Source: Prorocentrum cordatum
Lineage: Eukaryota; Sar; Dinophyceae; Prorocentrales; Prorocentraceae
Assembly (NCBI GenBank): GCA_963575745.1
Contig: CAUYUJ010000196.1
Location: forward strand, 77,501-116,944
DNA: 39,444 nucleotides
Reading direction: 5' to 3'
In this document: one piece after another, positions 8,926-19,662 of the stretch
Numbering within the stretch: position 1 is the stretch's first letter
Layout of the letters: every line of letters begins with the position of its first letter
Program-made: the position numbers and the translations under genes
Notes under the pieces: generated by a model
Told to the model about the DNA's origin: nothing
What the model saw: the letters and a program-made list of their open reading frames with translations, nothing else
Databases searched by the model: none

Positions 8926-11869
8926 GACGACCGTGACGAGAGCGTGCTCCCGGGGTCTGGGGTCCTCCATCGCCCCTCCCCTCCCTCCGCGCGCCGCGCG
9001 TCCAGCGGGGCGTGGAGCGCGTCTTGGCCGTAGACCCGGAGGGCCCCGTGGTCGGCGCAGAGCACGCACTCGGCGGGGCCGGCAGGGGCGGGCGGCGAGG
9101 GCCGCGCGAGGGCGGCAGCGGGGTAGGGTCGGCTGCAGTCGTCGGGCTGCCACGAGGGGCGCTAAATACAGTCGAAACGCTGGCAAGAGGAACCCCAAAC
9201 TAAAGAAGGAACGAGGCCACCTCCCTTCAGAAGTTGAACTTCGATTTGACATAGACAGCCATGGGCAAACCTCAGAAAAGCAGTAAGACAATCAAGATAC
9301 ACTGAGCCCCTCCCCAACGCGAAGGGTTGTTCATTCAGCGACCCGACTGTGAGGAGTGGAGAGGCTCTTCTGGCCACGGCGAGCCGCCTCGGCCACGAGC
9401 GGGCTCCCCGACCCAGATCCCAGGAGCGGCCCGAACATCGGGGCCCCTCCTGAGGCCAAAGCGGTCGTCACTTCAGCGCCTTGGCTGTGCGGCAGCTTCG
9501 TGTCGTGGAGACGTCGGCGTTCGTCTCTGATGCCGCGCGGATCGTTCATAGGGAAAAGAAAATCCACCCCCACAATGACCACCCCGACAAGCGAAGCCGT
9601 TTAGTAAACGCACCCGGGGAAGGAATCGAACAGGGCAGGGGTCTTCAGTGAACGCCCAGGGCCGTCTAGTAAACGCCAATCATGGGTGTCGGGGTGGCTC
9701 TTCCTCCCTTGAGATCAAGCGTAAGCGGCCGCGGCGCCCCGACGGCGCAGGTCGTCCTTTGTCGGCCGATGCTGGGCCACGGGCGGCGTTCCACCTGGAA
9801 CGCCCACGGCTGGGCCGCCGCCGCGTCGACGCGGCAGAAACCTACCGTGGGCAAAGAGGGCCTTTAGTGCGCGGCCTGCCACTCCTTTGGGCACCGTTTC
9901 ACCGATCCCTCCCCCCACTGGTGAAGCCTGGGCCCCACTGGCCGATCTGACCCCCCAGATGGGGATGTGGGTTGTTCCCTTCGTGCCTCGAGGGGGTATA
10001 TCCCCAACTGATTCGTGAGATGGATGGGCTCGGGGGCCGCGCACCACGGGAGTAGTCGAGAGGAGCGCGGGGGAAGAGGATGGCTCGGGGTGGCGAGGAG
10101 GGGCCGTTATCACATCGTTTGAGGTCCTCTATTCCTGCTCGTCGTCCTAATTCTCCTCCTCGGGGGGGTGTGCAGCTGGGCCGCGAAAGCCTCTTTGCAC
10201 AATGGGGGCCACGCGATGTGGCGGGTTATCAGAGGGGGGTGGCGGTAAAACAACTGCACACAACCGGTCTTGCCAGCGCTTCGTGGAGCCGGAGGCAACC
10301 GTGTACCGAGGACAGCGCTAGGCGACGGGGCCAAAAGCAGTTGCATGGTTGCCCCGTGGTTGTCCTTTATGTATATCACAAGTAAGGAAGCCAATCTATG
10401 GATAGTAAGATCGAGGCGTACAATGGTAAAAGGCCGTTTACATGCCGTGACACCCGTAAGTTGAGGATATTGGTATGTATACATGCGTATACAAGCATGG
10501 ACATATTGATCGTGAGATCGGTGGATATGTTGTGATACCGCGAGGTCGTAATTTTGGCCAGTGCGTTGACAGCTGGCATCGTGTTGTGTTCGCAAAACCG
10601 ATATATCGCAAGTGCGCGCGTTGTTTCCCCGAAAGGTCGAGAACATCGGACAAAGTCAGAGTTGTTTTTTTGTTTGCCCTGGGGGTGAAAACTCAGCAGT
10701 GAACTCTGGCGATTGGAGTCGCTTGCCTGTTTTCTGGTGTTGGGGCTTCTGGGATTTTATTTACGAGATTACATGAAGTGATTGGATTGTCTCGAGGTGC
10801 TTGAATGCCCCTGGATCCTCCTTGGCGGCTATAATCTAGAGCCCCATTGAGTTGCATCGGTCTGGATTATGCGACATGGCTTCTGGAGTGGCGGAGAAGA
10901 CTCGCAACTCTGATGTTACCTGTGGTCAAAAGATGCGCCGCGTTAGTGGTTATGCTGTGGTGTCATGGGACTTCCAACCGTACCCCGCTTTGGACGCATA
11001 TTGAAGCTCTGCGTTTAAGATCCACGCCTGCCTGCGCGTTCATATGTCCCTTGCTGTTCCCCGTGGCGCCGTGATGCTGCGATACAAACCTGTAGTTCAA
11101 GGCCCATGGAGGGCCTAATGAATGTTGATCGACCTGCTTGGAAGTCGCAGGAGAACAGAGTGTGGAGATGCCGTGAAGTGCGCACAACTTGAGTTTGACC
11201 GGCGTCAACGCACACAAGGGTACTCGGAACCGAAACCAAAAACAATGCACTGCTGCGGAAGTGATCCCCAGCTCTCGCGCTGGCCACGATTGGCTTGCGC
11301 CTGGTGGGCGCAGGGACAGAGCAGTAGCTGCGCAGGAGCAGACCCTACCCAAGAAATGACTCATGAAACAAAATTGTCCGCATCACTGTCTTGCTTTTTG
11401 GGCGATGATCCCGCCCCGCCTGCGCGACGTTGCTGTTGCCCTCAAGCGTGAAAGGCATCGCCCAGGCAGCCGCTCTCAGGGACATCCTCCGAGCGCGCGG
11501 TGACGAAGTCGGCCGCCATCTTAAGGGCTTGCCGACGCACGGCAAGCTGATGCCGCGACTGGGCGGTTGCAAAAGCACCCCCCGTCTGAGCCTGGGGAGC
11601 TTGAGATGGCCCAAAGGGCGCGCATCCCCGGTCCTTTGTCGCGCTTGGGTCGCAGCTCGAAAAGCTAACCGCGTCGGGCCCCAGGCCTGGTCAACGCAGA
11701 GTTTAGCCAGCGGTGCTAAGCATATCCGCAGGTAGACGACCTCGAGCTGGCCATGAGGCGCCTCCGTCCCGTTGCCGAACTGGAGGCGCTGCAGGCCCGC
11801 AGCATCGATGGCCAGGATCCTTTCTGCCTAAAAGCGCGTGTTTTTTATGCGACGCCGCCGTAGGAGTTA
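8926..11869. other. Long non-coding stretch, nothing recognised
   Basis: The composition varies from GC-rich (8940-9150) to comparatively AT-rich (10380-10800, with GTATGTATACATGCGTATAC near 10473). Short open frames occur on both strands, but none reads as a family I know. On the plus strand near 11730-11830 a stretch reading VDDLELAMRRLRPVAELEAL could belong to the start of the adjacent reverse transcriptase. No tRNA or rRNA was found by looking for promoter-box and T-arm patterns. Confidence 0.4.
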
Positions 11870-12631
11870 ATGAATGGTCGCCCAGATCCCCAGCAACTCC
11901 CACAAGAGACCATCGAACATGTGGCAGCCCTGCTCGTTGGTCTTCAGCATGGTCTTACACCCCCCAAACATGCGAACTCGCGTTCCGTTGCGTTGCCCCC
12001 CAAGACCGTCACTACTGAGAGGCCGATTACTCTACGCCCCACCCTGCATCGAGCGCGCACACGTATCAGGGGGGGATCAGACGCCCATTGGGGCGCTGCT
12101 GCGAGAAACTGGCCAGCCCTGAGGCTCCTCGAGGTCCTTGCGCAGGCTGGCCAGTCCACTCTTGCGGGCTGCCCCCTGTCGCAACCATGGATTATAGACT
12201 GTCATTGGTATGGTATGCTAGAGGCACACCACTACCGGGCACCGAGAGTACCCATGTCAGCATGCGCGGATGACTCGACCCAGCGCGCCCAGGGCTCTGC
12301 GCAGGACATTGCGTCGAAGCTGGCGCCAGCTGCTCGTGAGTTACGCGAGCTGCCCAAGAAGCGTGGATGCAAAACTTCAGTCCAAGTCCTGTTGCGTTGC
12401 CTCTTCGCAGAAGGTTGGCCGCCTTTTCAAGCTTTCTGCGATGAGCTGATGTTTCCGCTCCACGTTGCTGAGACGGCGACGGTTCTGGGAGTTGGAACCA
12501 CCACGGGGAGGAGTAGGACGACGTGGAAAATGAAGCAAACAAAAGAGGAGGCTAGCCGCCGCGCTAAACAATTGACATTCCTTGCCCACGCCGGCACTCG
12601 CGCGGGGGGACTGTTCGAGCCCGGGTTCTAG
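11870..12631 (+). pseudogene. Reverse transcriptase remnant of a non-LTR-type retroelement, internal deletion
   Basis: Reverse transcriptase copies element RNA into DNA at the insertion site. In this 253-codon frame, VALPPK then ERPITLRPTLHRARTRIR (about 11987-12070) fits the fingers region, where such enzymes have a K.xG.RPI..L motif. DAHWGAAARNWPALRL follows. WIIDCHWYGMLEAHHY (from about 12188) sits where motif A, with its catalytic Asp, belongs. ACADDSTQRAQGSAQDIASK has the Asp pair of motif C at 12269-12274. RRAKQLTFLAHAGTRAGGLF (about 12557-12616) resembles the region after the thumb. Motif B, normally about 50-100 residues between A and C, is missing: only about 20 residues separate them. 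The enzyme must be dead. The 5' part and the endonuclease are not recognisable. Confidence 0.55.
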
Positions 12632-14769
12632 CCGTGGGATGATGGAGTCATCGACCACTCCGCGCCCATCCTTCCAGATGCGACAATTGAGATCTCAAGC
12701 CGCCGAGGCGTCTGGGTGTCAACCTGGGCGTTGCACCAATACTCTCCCAGCCATGGACCACGCAATGTCCGACGACACCGCGTGCAAGATCAGACATGAC
12801 CACCTTCTAAAATAGAGCAGGACCTCGGAAGCCCTCGTCCCAAGTCACGCGCGCAGCGTGAAAGCTGCGTGGCATCATATATTAGAAAGACTTCGAGGCG
12901 CCCACCCAAACTCACCGGTGGCGTCGCGTTCGGGGGCCCATCGCGACCGCCATCGCGCGCGCGCTCTGGAACTCAACAGGGAAGCCTCGGAAACTCGTGA
13001 ATGGGTTGTTCCTGGGGCCGCTTTGCACGTTGATCGGCGCGATGCCCCTTATTCGATTTGAAAATTGTTCACGGGCAGATTCGCGCTATAGGGGGCAAGT
13101 GTCTAAAGCGCACGGGGGCCAGCGCGGTCAGGAAAGCGTTTCTTTGAATTTGCTGAGGAAGCTGCGCAGCTCCCGCGCCACGCCAAGATACCGCGCGGAG
13201 TGTTTATTTGGAACAACCTTGCTGCAAGTGCCCAGTGGGCCGAGATGCACCTGAAAGACGCAAGCTACCTCAGCGATGGGAAACGCAACCGAACCCCTGG
13301 CACAGGCATTGGGAACGTCAGCGATGGCCGCATTGATGGTGATTTTACCAACCGAACCGCCCAAGTGTCCCAAGGTTCCCACGGCAACGCGTCTGAGTCT
13401 GAATGTTTCCAGACCCAAGGTCTCGCCCCCCCTTGGATGAACCCTCGGGCCCTCCCCCCGCAGAAGTCCGCGTCTGGGACGGGGGGTCTGTTCGCGAAGC
13501 TCTGAGAAGAGCATCGACGCACTAGGGGGAAGTTGCGGCAGCGATGGTTCTGGGGGGGGGGGGGGCATGCAAGATTCGAAGCTGAGGAGGTGTTCCTGGT
13601 CCTTAGTCCAGCTGCGCCCACGTTCTCTGCAGGTATCAAGCGTCACTGGCGGCGCGCTTCCTGGTGAGGACGAGCTCTATATGCAGTCATTCAGATGTTG
13701 CGCCTGGCCGAAGCCGATTCACTGTTGCACGCGGGTTATCTCCCTTGCGCGCGTGTTGCGAGCAGAATGGGAATCGAGGTCAGCGACTCGAGCATACTCG
13801 ACCTTTGGCAGTAGATCGATGATTTGATGACCTGCAGGGCGGGGGAATTTGAAATGCGCCAGCGCCAGGGTCAGACGCCTTGGAGAGAGACTGCCGCCTG
13901 CGGCCTGGGGTTAATCTCCAACGGCGTAGCTGCTTACTTTGCGGGGGGATCTGCAAAATGAGGTCCGTCCAGAAGAATGAACTACTGAATTGCAGATTGC
14001 CTCCCATTGATGAAGATGCCCCCGCTCTTTATCGGCAGGTCGTCCCTTGCTCGCCAAAAGGCGCGCGCGGATAGATTAAGCAGGGGGCACCGACGAGAGA
14101 AAACGGCCCACGTCGACGAATATCCACACAGAGAGGCTTACCCAGCAAGCCCCGCGCGCTGTCAAAGCCGGCGGCGCGTTTACATGTGCTCGTTGTTTGT
14201 GCCGTCAAACAATTATTGCGGCATCTGGCCTGCTCGGTGCCCTGGGGCACTCCACGGCAAAGGTTGGTCGGGCACCTCTCAGGCGACGGGCCCGACCCTG
14301 GGGAACCCGAGTGGGCGTGCGCGCGTCGGCCGTGAGCATTCGACGCATGTTATGGTTGCGTTCAAAGGTGTTTTGGTTTGTGTCGGAGATGCGGGAGTTG
14401 CGCGGTTCGCCCGGCGCAGAAACTGACCCAGTCTTGCCCCCCAGGGACGCCTGCCACGGGCGCGCGCTACATCGACAAGCTGGCTGAGAGCAAGCCCCCA
14501 TAAGAACGGCAGGTCCTTCCATGCTCCGCAAGCGACTTGTCCAAGGGCCGAGCTTGCGCTCGTTCGCCCCTGTTTGCTGGGATCGCTGGAATCTTCTGCC
14601 CCCCCGCGCCAATGGGAACCTCCGAAAGCAACTGGATCCGCCACCGTGCCCCTGGCACGTTGAGGCGTGGACGAATGCCAAATCTGCCGAGGTCTCCCAA
14701 AGGGCCGCCCCTCCCTGTACTAGCAGACTCTCGCGCGCATACCCCCGCACTCATCAAGGCCGCTTTCTT
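12632..14769. other. No gene recognised; homopolymer G run at 13552-13565
   Basis: The plus frame directly after the reverse transcriptase (about 12640-12790) stays open after a one-base shift, but I cannot identify it. A plus-strand stretch reading MLRLAEADSLLHAGYLPCAR lies near 13695-13755 and looks protein-like, without a known motif. There is a run of 14 G at 13552-13565. Everything else is featureless to my eye. Confidence 0.35.
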
Positions 14770-15394
14770 CGCGCCCGCTCGAGGATGGCGCGCCTCGCGC
14801 ATGGCAACTAAAGCCTGCGCCACCTGATCCACGCGCGCCTGCTCGAGGATGGTGCAGCCCCCGCGCGGCAGCTATTGCCTGACCCCCCCCCCATCCACGC
14901 GCGCCTCTTCGAGGGCGGTGCACCCCCCACATGGCAGCAATACCAGAGCATCCTTCCACGCGCGGCCGCTCGAGGATGGTGCACTTCCCGCATGGCAGCT
15001 ATGCCTGGGCCCACTTCCACGGGTGACTGCTCGAAGATTGTGCACTTCCCGCGCGGCGGCAAATGCCTGGCCCCCCATCCACGCGCGCCTGTTCGAGGGC
15101 GGTGCACTTCTCGCTTCCCGCATGGCAGCTACTGCCTGAACCCTCATGCCATGCGCAACCGCTGGGCGACGGCGCACTTCCCGCGTGGAAGTTATGCCTG
15201 AATCCCCTCCCACGCGTGACCGCTCGAGGATTGTGCACATCCAGCGCGGCAGCTATTGCCTGAACCTGCCAGTCCACCCGCGCCCGGCCGAGGCTGGCGC
15301 AGTTCCCGCGCGGCAGCTAATGCCTGAACCTCCCTGTCCACGCGCGCCCACTCGAGGATGGTGCACTCCCAGCATGGCTGCCGCATCCCAGGCC
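14770..15394. repeat. Minisatellite, about ten units of 61-70 bp
   Basis: Each unit carries a core like CACGCGCGCCTGCTCGAGGA, then TGGTGCACTTCCCGC, then ATGGCAGCTATTGCCTGA. Unit starts (the ACGCGCGCC word) fall near 14831, 14897, 14958, 15019, 15081, 15151, 15212, 15276 and 15340, so spacing is 61 to 70 bp, with a divergent first unit near 14770. The period is mostly not a multiple of three and the copies are about 75-85% alike by eye. The array ends where the retroelement protein remnant begins. Confidence 0.9.
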
Positions 15395-15850
15395 CCACCT
15401 GTCGGGCAGGTCTTGGCCGCGAGGGCGGACCCAAGAGACGAGTTGATCCGCCACCGCCCCCCCCCGCCCCAAGACGGCAGGGGCCAACCCCCCTCCTGAA
15501 GGGGGGGTGCCATTTCCGTTTGTCGACCACCGCCTGCGAGAGGCCAGCCCATCGCCGTTGAATCGCGTCCACCTGCGCTCGAGATTGTCAGAGCGCGCGC
15601 AAGTTACAAACCAGTCGCATGATATAAGCTGTCCAGCGGCGGCGTCGCAGGCAGCCGCGTCGAGGCGGGCTTCCTCCAACTCCCAAATGGCAGCGTCAAC
15701 GCGGTCCCAAGCCGGGGCCCGCTCTTCGGCGACCGCCACGCAACCGGTCTGCGCGTGGTGGAAGAGCGCGCTCCAGTCTCGGAGGTCGTTGTTGCGGTGG
15801 TCGCGAGACCCCGCGCAACCGCACTTCAAGGGGTGCCAGCCATTCGCGTC
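15395..15850 (-). pseudogene. C-terminal region of a retroelement polyprotein (after the reverse transcriptase)
   Basis: The minus frame reads DANGWHPLKCGCAGSRDHRN from 15850. It continues with DLRDWSALFHHAQTGCVAVA, ARLDAAACDAAAGQLISCDW and finally TPPSGGGLAPAVLGRGGAVA, then DQLVSWVRPRGQDLP. From memory of such elements, this order (a His/Cys-containing start, R(L)D followed by a second Asp, a GG.LAP.VL..GG segment, then a WVR helix) matches the domain after the reverse transcriptase in dinoflagellate non-LTR-type proteins, possibly a restriction-like endonuclease. This is by eye only. The frame upstream (15850-16141) turns into Arg/Gly runs from a pyrimidine-rich tract, so the polymerase part is absent. 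The 3' end abuts the minisatellite. Confidence 0.5.
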
Positions 15851-15857
15851 TAAGGGC

Positions 15858-15990
15858 GCACCTTCCTCCTCGCCCCCACTCCCCCTCCCCCTCCCCCTCC
15901 CCCGCCTCCTCCTCTTCCTGCTCCTCCTGCTCCCCATCCTCTCTCTCCGCCCCCTCCTCCGTCTCCCCCTCCTTCCTCCACCGCCCGCCC
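15858..15990. repeat. Polypyrimidine tract (CCT/CCCCCT-rich)
   Basis: About 130 bases of the plus strand are nearly all C and T, with repeated CCCCCT, CCTCCT and TCCTCC words. It lies directly upstream (on the minus strand) of the retroelement remnant. Confidence 0.85.
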
Positions 15991-16410
15991 CATGCCGCGA
16001 GCCTGCGGCGTGGCCATCAGCTCGTCGTCGTCGCGGTCGTCGTCGTCGTCTTCCTGGATTGGCGGCGCAAGCCCTGAGGCCTTCGCAGTACTGTTTCAAA
16101 ACGGCCCAAGTTTCTCTTCCCAGAGAACACAAAGGAGCCACGAGAGGAACTCAGACAGGGTCTGAAACAAATGCATTGAGCGCAGGTGGGTGTTTGGGTG
16201 AGTTTGGCACTCTCGCCTGTTCAAGTTTGTCTCCAATGACCCCGCTCGGCTCGCCGCGCACGTTGCGCTCGCCAGCGAGAGACAACACAGAAACGGCGAT
16301 GCGGCCTGCAGCCGCCGACGTTGAGCGCGCTCGATAAACGGCGCTCATGGGCGGACACTCGTAGCGTATGCGGGGCATACGGGCAACAGGCGATGAACGC
16401 ATGCAGCAGG
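15991..16410. other. Non-coding, nothing recognised
   Basis: Includes a short GTC-rich stretch near 16020-16055. No domain is recognised on either strand. Confidence 0.45.
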
Positions 16411-16453
16411 AAGGAGGAGAAAGAGAAAGAAGAAGAAGAAGAAGGTGAAGGAT
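16411..16453. repeat. Short GAA/GGA purine microsatellite
   Basis: A run of AGGAGGAGAAAGAGAAAGAAG followed by about six GAA triplets. Confidence 0.85.
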
Positions 16454-16519
16454 GAGGAGGAGCCTCGCTCACTCACCTGAGGGCCTTGAGGCTCGACTTA
16501 GAGAAGAATGCAAAAGCGA

Positions 16520-16546
16520 CCCCCCCCCCCCCCCCCCCCCCCCCCC
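16520..16546. repeat. Homopolymer of 27 C
   Basis: An uninterrupted C run, the longest in the window. A second run of 15 C lies at 16847-16861. Runs of this length are hard to sequence, so the count may be inexact. Confidence 0.9.
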
Positions 16547-16861
16547 TAGCATGCGCGCGCGGAGGCGCGGAGAGGGCGTGGCTTCCAGGGGCAAACGAAA
16601 GGGCCCGTCCAGCGCTCGCCGCGCACTGGACGGAGCAATTGCGTCAGCGGGGTTCGTGCAAGCGGGAACGTGACTGTGCCCGATCACACAGCCACAGACA
16701 AACAAAAAAGGTCGGGTGGGCTACCCCCGCCAGCGTCGCGTCGGGCGAGGCACATCCTCGGACGGGGGGGTGCCCATTCGGGTGCCCAGCCCGGGCCAAC
16801 TTGCCTGCAGCGCGCGCGCTGCGTCCGACCACCCCCCTCGCCCACGCCCCCCCCCCCCCCC

Positions 16862-17740
16862 GCCCCCCCCTCGTTCCCGTCCCCCGCGGACCCCCTGAGG
16901 GGGGTTCAATCAGGCGGGCGCGCGCTGAGGGCGCGCGCGCCGACTCAATTGACAAAGAAACTTAACTTCGCGACTCGGCCACCCGCTCCTTTCATGGAGG
17001 AACACCAGGCAACGTGCACCTGGGCAATACAGTCGGACAAATCTACTTAGCTGTGGTTGTGGCCCCCTGCTGTGTCCAGATAGGGGGCCGATCCGACCGC
17101 GGCGGGCGACCGCGGCGGACGCGCGCCACGCGGGGCGCGGCCGGGCGGCGCGCGGGCTAGACTTCGGCCCGTGCTGCCCGGCCAACGCTGCCCTGCCGGG
17201 CACTGGCGCCTCCTGCTGAGCCGGAGATCCATCCAGCTCAAGAGAATTGTAGTAAGCGTCGCCGCCGTCGCCTTCGCCAGCGTCGACGTCGTCGCCGCCT
17301 CGGTTCAATCCTGCCCCATCGGCCCACCTTGCAGCATGAGCTGTGAAGAAAACCTAGCGCGGCGCGCGGTATCTCCGCGCAGCTGTCTTCCACATTCCTG
17401 CTGGATTGATCTTTCGACCTCCTTTCGGAAAACCGAGAGCGTCGTGCAGGGCACTCCAGGCAGCGCGGCCCGCAGAGGGCGCGGCTGGCAACCCGCGCCC
17501 CAAGGTGCGAGCGGGGACCTCGACTGAGTTCTTTGTCCCGTCGAAGACCCACCAAGCCTGCGGTGGCGCGCGGCGCCCGCCCAGGCCGCGTCAGCGCAGA
17601 TCGCAAGCCGCGCGCTGGCGCGACCCCGCCCGCGGCAGTCGCCAGCCACCAGCGGCGGCGGCGCGGCGACCCAGCCGGCGGCGCCGCCGCGAGGCCGAGT
17701 CACCCGCGGGGGGGGGGCTCGACGCCGCGCCGCCCTAGGG
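16862..17740. other. GC-rich DNA, no gene recognised
   Basis: Strongly GC-rich (for example 17085-17160), with short palindromic CGCGC words. Open frames on both strands give Arg/Ala/Pro-rich translations. GGTTCAATCC near 17303 resembles a tRNA B box, but no cloverleaf can be folded around it. Confidence 0.5.
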
Positions 17741-17779
17741 CCAGAGGAAGGGCCCCTGGCAATCGGGGCGGGCCTTGGG

Positions 17780-18494
17780 GCTGGCTTTCTCGGAGTCGGC
17801 CAGCGCCGGGTTCCCGAGCCTCGACGCCAGACGACGGAGGTCTTGCGGCGCCCCAAGGAGAGCCACCGACGGAGCGACCATGTCGACTTTCATGGGCCCC
17901 CCCCCGCAGCTGAATGCCAAGTTCATCATGCCATCGCCGTCCAAATCCACGGCCTCCTAGAGGAAAGCGTTGAAACTAGAGACCCTTCTATCTACGACTA
18001 ACTGCCCCAAGATTCGCTGGAAAACGCTGTTCTCAATGACGGCGAAAAATTTGCCCTCTGTCCATTTGCACGTTCAGCGGAGCGTGGGTCCTCGGTCACG
18101 TGCGCCTCGCAGTCGCTGAACACTGCGCGCTGCAGTGTGCCCGCGCTCTTCGACCGATCCTGCGGACTGTCGGTCCACTCATAGTCGGTCCACTCATCGC
18201 CATGGTCGAAATACGAAGCAACGGTCTGGATCGGGCTCGCTCCGTCAGCTCTCGCTTCGCGCACTGGCGCTCAGACAGATTCCGTATATTCTGCTTCTGA
18301 TCGTCGAATTTCAACCCGTCCATCGTGGCCTCCACGAACATGGCGGCCATCGCACTGAAAAACATGATGGCGATGGTGAGCGGGGTAGCCGCAACGAGGA
18401 CTTCGCCGTGACTCTTGGGGCCGAAGTCCACAAGTTCGCTGGGGTGCCCCGTCGTCTTGCGATGTTGGCACGTAAGGTGCGGCGCTCGGGACAT
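17780..18494 (-). pseudogene. Voltage-gated cation channel fragment: last helix S6 plus EF-hand tail
   Basis: Family role: membrane channel opened by voltage to pass Na+ or Ca2+, with a cytosolic calcium-binding tail. On the minus strand LTIAIMFFSAMAAMFVEATM (about 18320-18380) fits S6 and the FVE(S/N)T signature at its cytosolic end. It is followed by DGLKFDDQKQNIRNLSERQ, typical of the post-S6 helix. After a loosely readable linker with frame changes, EGKFFAVIENSVFQRILGQL (about 17999-18057) leads into EAVDLDGDGMMNLAF (about 17912-17956). This is an EF-hand loop with D, D, D and N in place, but with the position-12 Glu apparently deleted. Between the two lie 14 codons ending in TAG (17957-17959). 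That is either an in-frame stop, or a 42-base intron ending CTCTAG. KVDMVAPSVALLGAPQDLRR follows, as expected after the hand. No voltage sensor or pore is seen upstream. Confidence 0.6.
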
Positions 18495-18865
18495 TCCAAA
18501 AACCTGGTCTGAAATTAGGCCACCGCCCTCCGCCGCGCGCGCAGGGGCGCCCCGTCTGCTGTCTTGTGTCCGTCGAAGACTGCGACTGCGAAGAACGCCC
18601 CAAGAAGGTTCTTGTCGGCCGCGGAGAGAGACTCTGCGTAGAGCTTGAAAGATCTGCCCGGGAGCGCGCCAACGTCGACTTCGTCGATCGCCTCGGACCC
18701 CCGCCTGGTCTGATGCGCGATCTGCATGCGTCGCGCCCGACAGATGGCTCGGATGATGTGCTGCTCCCGCTTCGCATGCCGTTCTTCGCCTGGTAGTTGC
18801 TCCCAGAAGCGCCCTCGCGCATCTGCCGGCCCATGTGCCAGTCGGTGTACTGTGGTCGTCGTCAC
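18495..18865 (-). pseudogene. Protein-like stretch upstream of the channel fragment, unidentified
   Basis: The minus frame includes REQHIIRAICRARRMQIAHQ, then RSFKLYAESLSAADKNLLGA and FFAVAVFDGH. It reads as plausible protein and ends at a stop about 20 bases before the frame that carries S6. It could be another part of the same channel gene in a shifted frame or a separate remnant. I see no motif that decides. Confidence 0.25.
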
Positions 18866-19439
18866 CTAAGACCTAGGACCTCGAAGAGACGCCCGCGATC
18901 GGCTGAAAAGCAGATATGGCTGAGACACGTACTCTGCGCATGTGCTACCATTGCTGTGTCAACAAACTGAGACCACATCAACTTCTCGTGTCTGGCTGTC
19001 CGAAAGGCCTGGAGAGCAGCCGAACAACATAGATGGCATTGTACCCTCGTGCACCGCCGTCGACCATGGCGCCGCAATGTGGCACCTGTCCGCTGAAATT
19101 GGAGGGTGAAAGAGGGGGTCTGCAACAGGGGGTTTTCAATGGGGGCTGAATGGCCCATGTATGCTCAATGTATCGCTCATGTATGTGAACGGGAACGATT
19201 GGCATCCAATGTTGGCGGTCATTGAGGGCCGGTCGTTCGTGCCCGCGCGTTGCCCGCGCGGGCACGCGCGCCGTCCATCCATTATCGTTCATGCGTGCGG
19301 GGGTTCTTAGATATTGCGCGTGGGGCAGCGAAGTGGAGTGCAAGTGTGCCTTGATTGTGCGATTGATGATCGTGTATGTTCCCAAGCGATGACTTCTCGA
19401 CCCCCAAGACAGATTTGGAACGGGGGCCTCTTTTCTCCC
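18866..19439. other. Non-coding, nothing recognised
   Basis: Comparatively AT-balanced sequence, with repeated ATGTATG words near 19155-19185. No gene seen. Confidence 0.5.
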
Positions 19440-19662
19440 AAAATGTGAATTCACATTTTCCTTTTTACCAAAATGTGAATTCACATTTTCCTTTTTCCCA
19501 AAATGTGAATTCACATTCTGGCCCCTTTCATAAAGAATCCTACACATAATTCCAAAATGTGAATTCACATTTTCCTTTTTTTCCAAAATGTGAACTCACA
19601 TTTTCCTTTTTCCCAAAATGTGAATTCACATTTTTTTTCCCCACAATGTGAATTCACATTTT
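19440..19662. repeat. Array of seven 20-bp palindromes (AAAATGTGAATTCACATTTT)
   Basis: The perfect palindrome AAAATGTGAATTCACATTTT, centred on an EcoRI site, recurs at 19440-19459, 19470-19489, 19500-19519 (3' arm changed), 19554-19573, 19585-19604 (GAACTC centre), 19615-19634 and 19643-19662 (ACAATG start). Most copies are spaced 28-31 bp apart by CCTTTTTCCC-like linkers. A 54-bp gap between copies 3 and 4 holds unrelated sequence. AT-rich against a GC-rich background. Every unit can form a cruciform or bind a dimeric protein. Confidence 0.95.

Noticed and set aside
9620-9645. tRNA T arm on the minus strand (GTTCGATTCC)
   Set aside because: Stem bases do not pair and there is no acceptor or anticodon arm.
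17295-17320. tRNA B box (GGTTCAATCC)
   Set aside because: The flanking bases cannot form a T stem and no A box lies at the right distance.
19440-19662. CRISPR-like array
   Set aside because: The repeats are perfect palindromes with linkers of about 10 bp that are themselves similar, with no unique spacers of 25-40 bp, no cas genes and a eukaryotic context.
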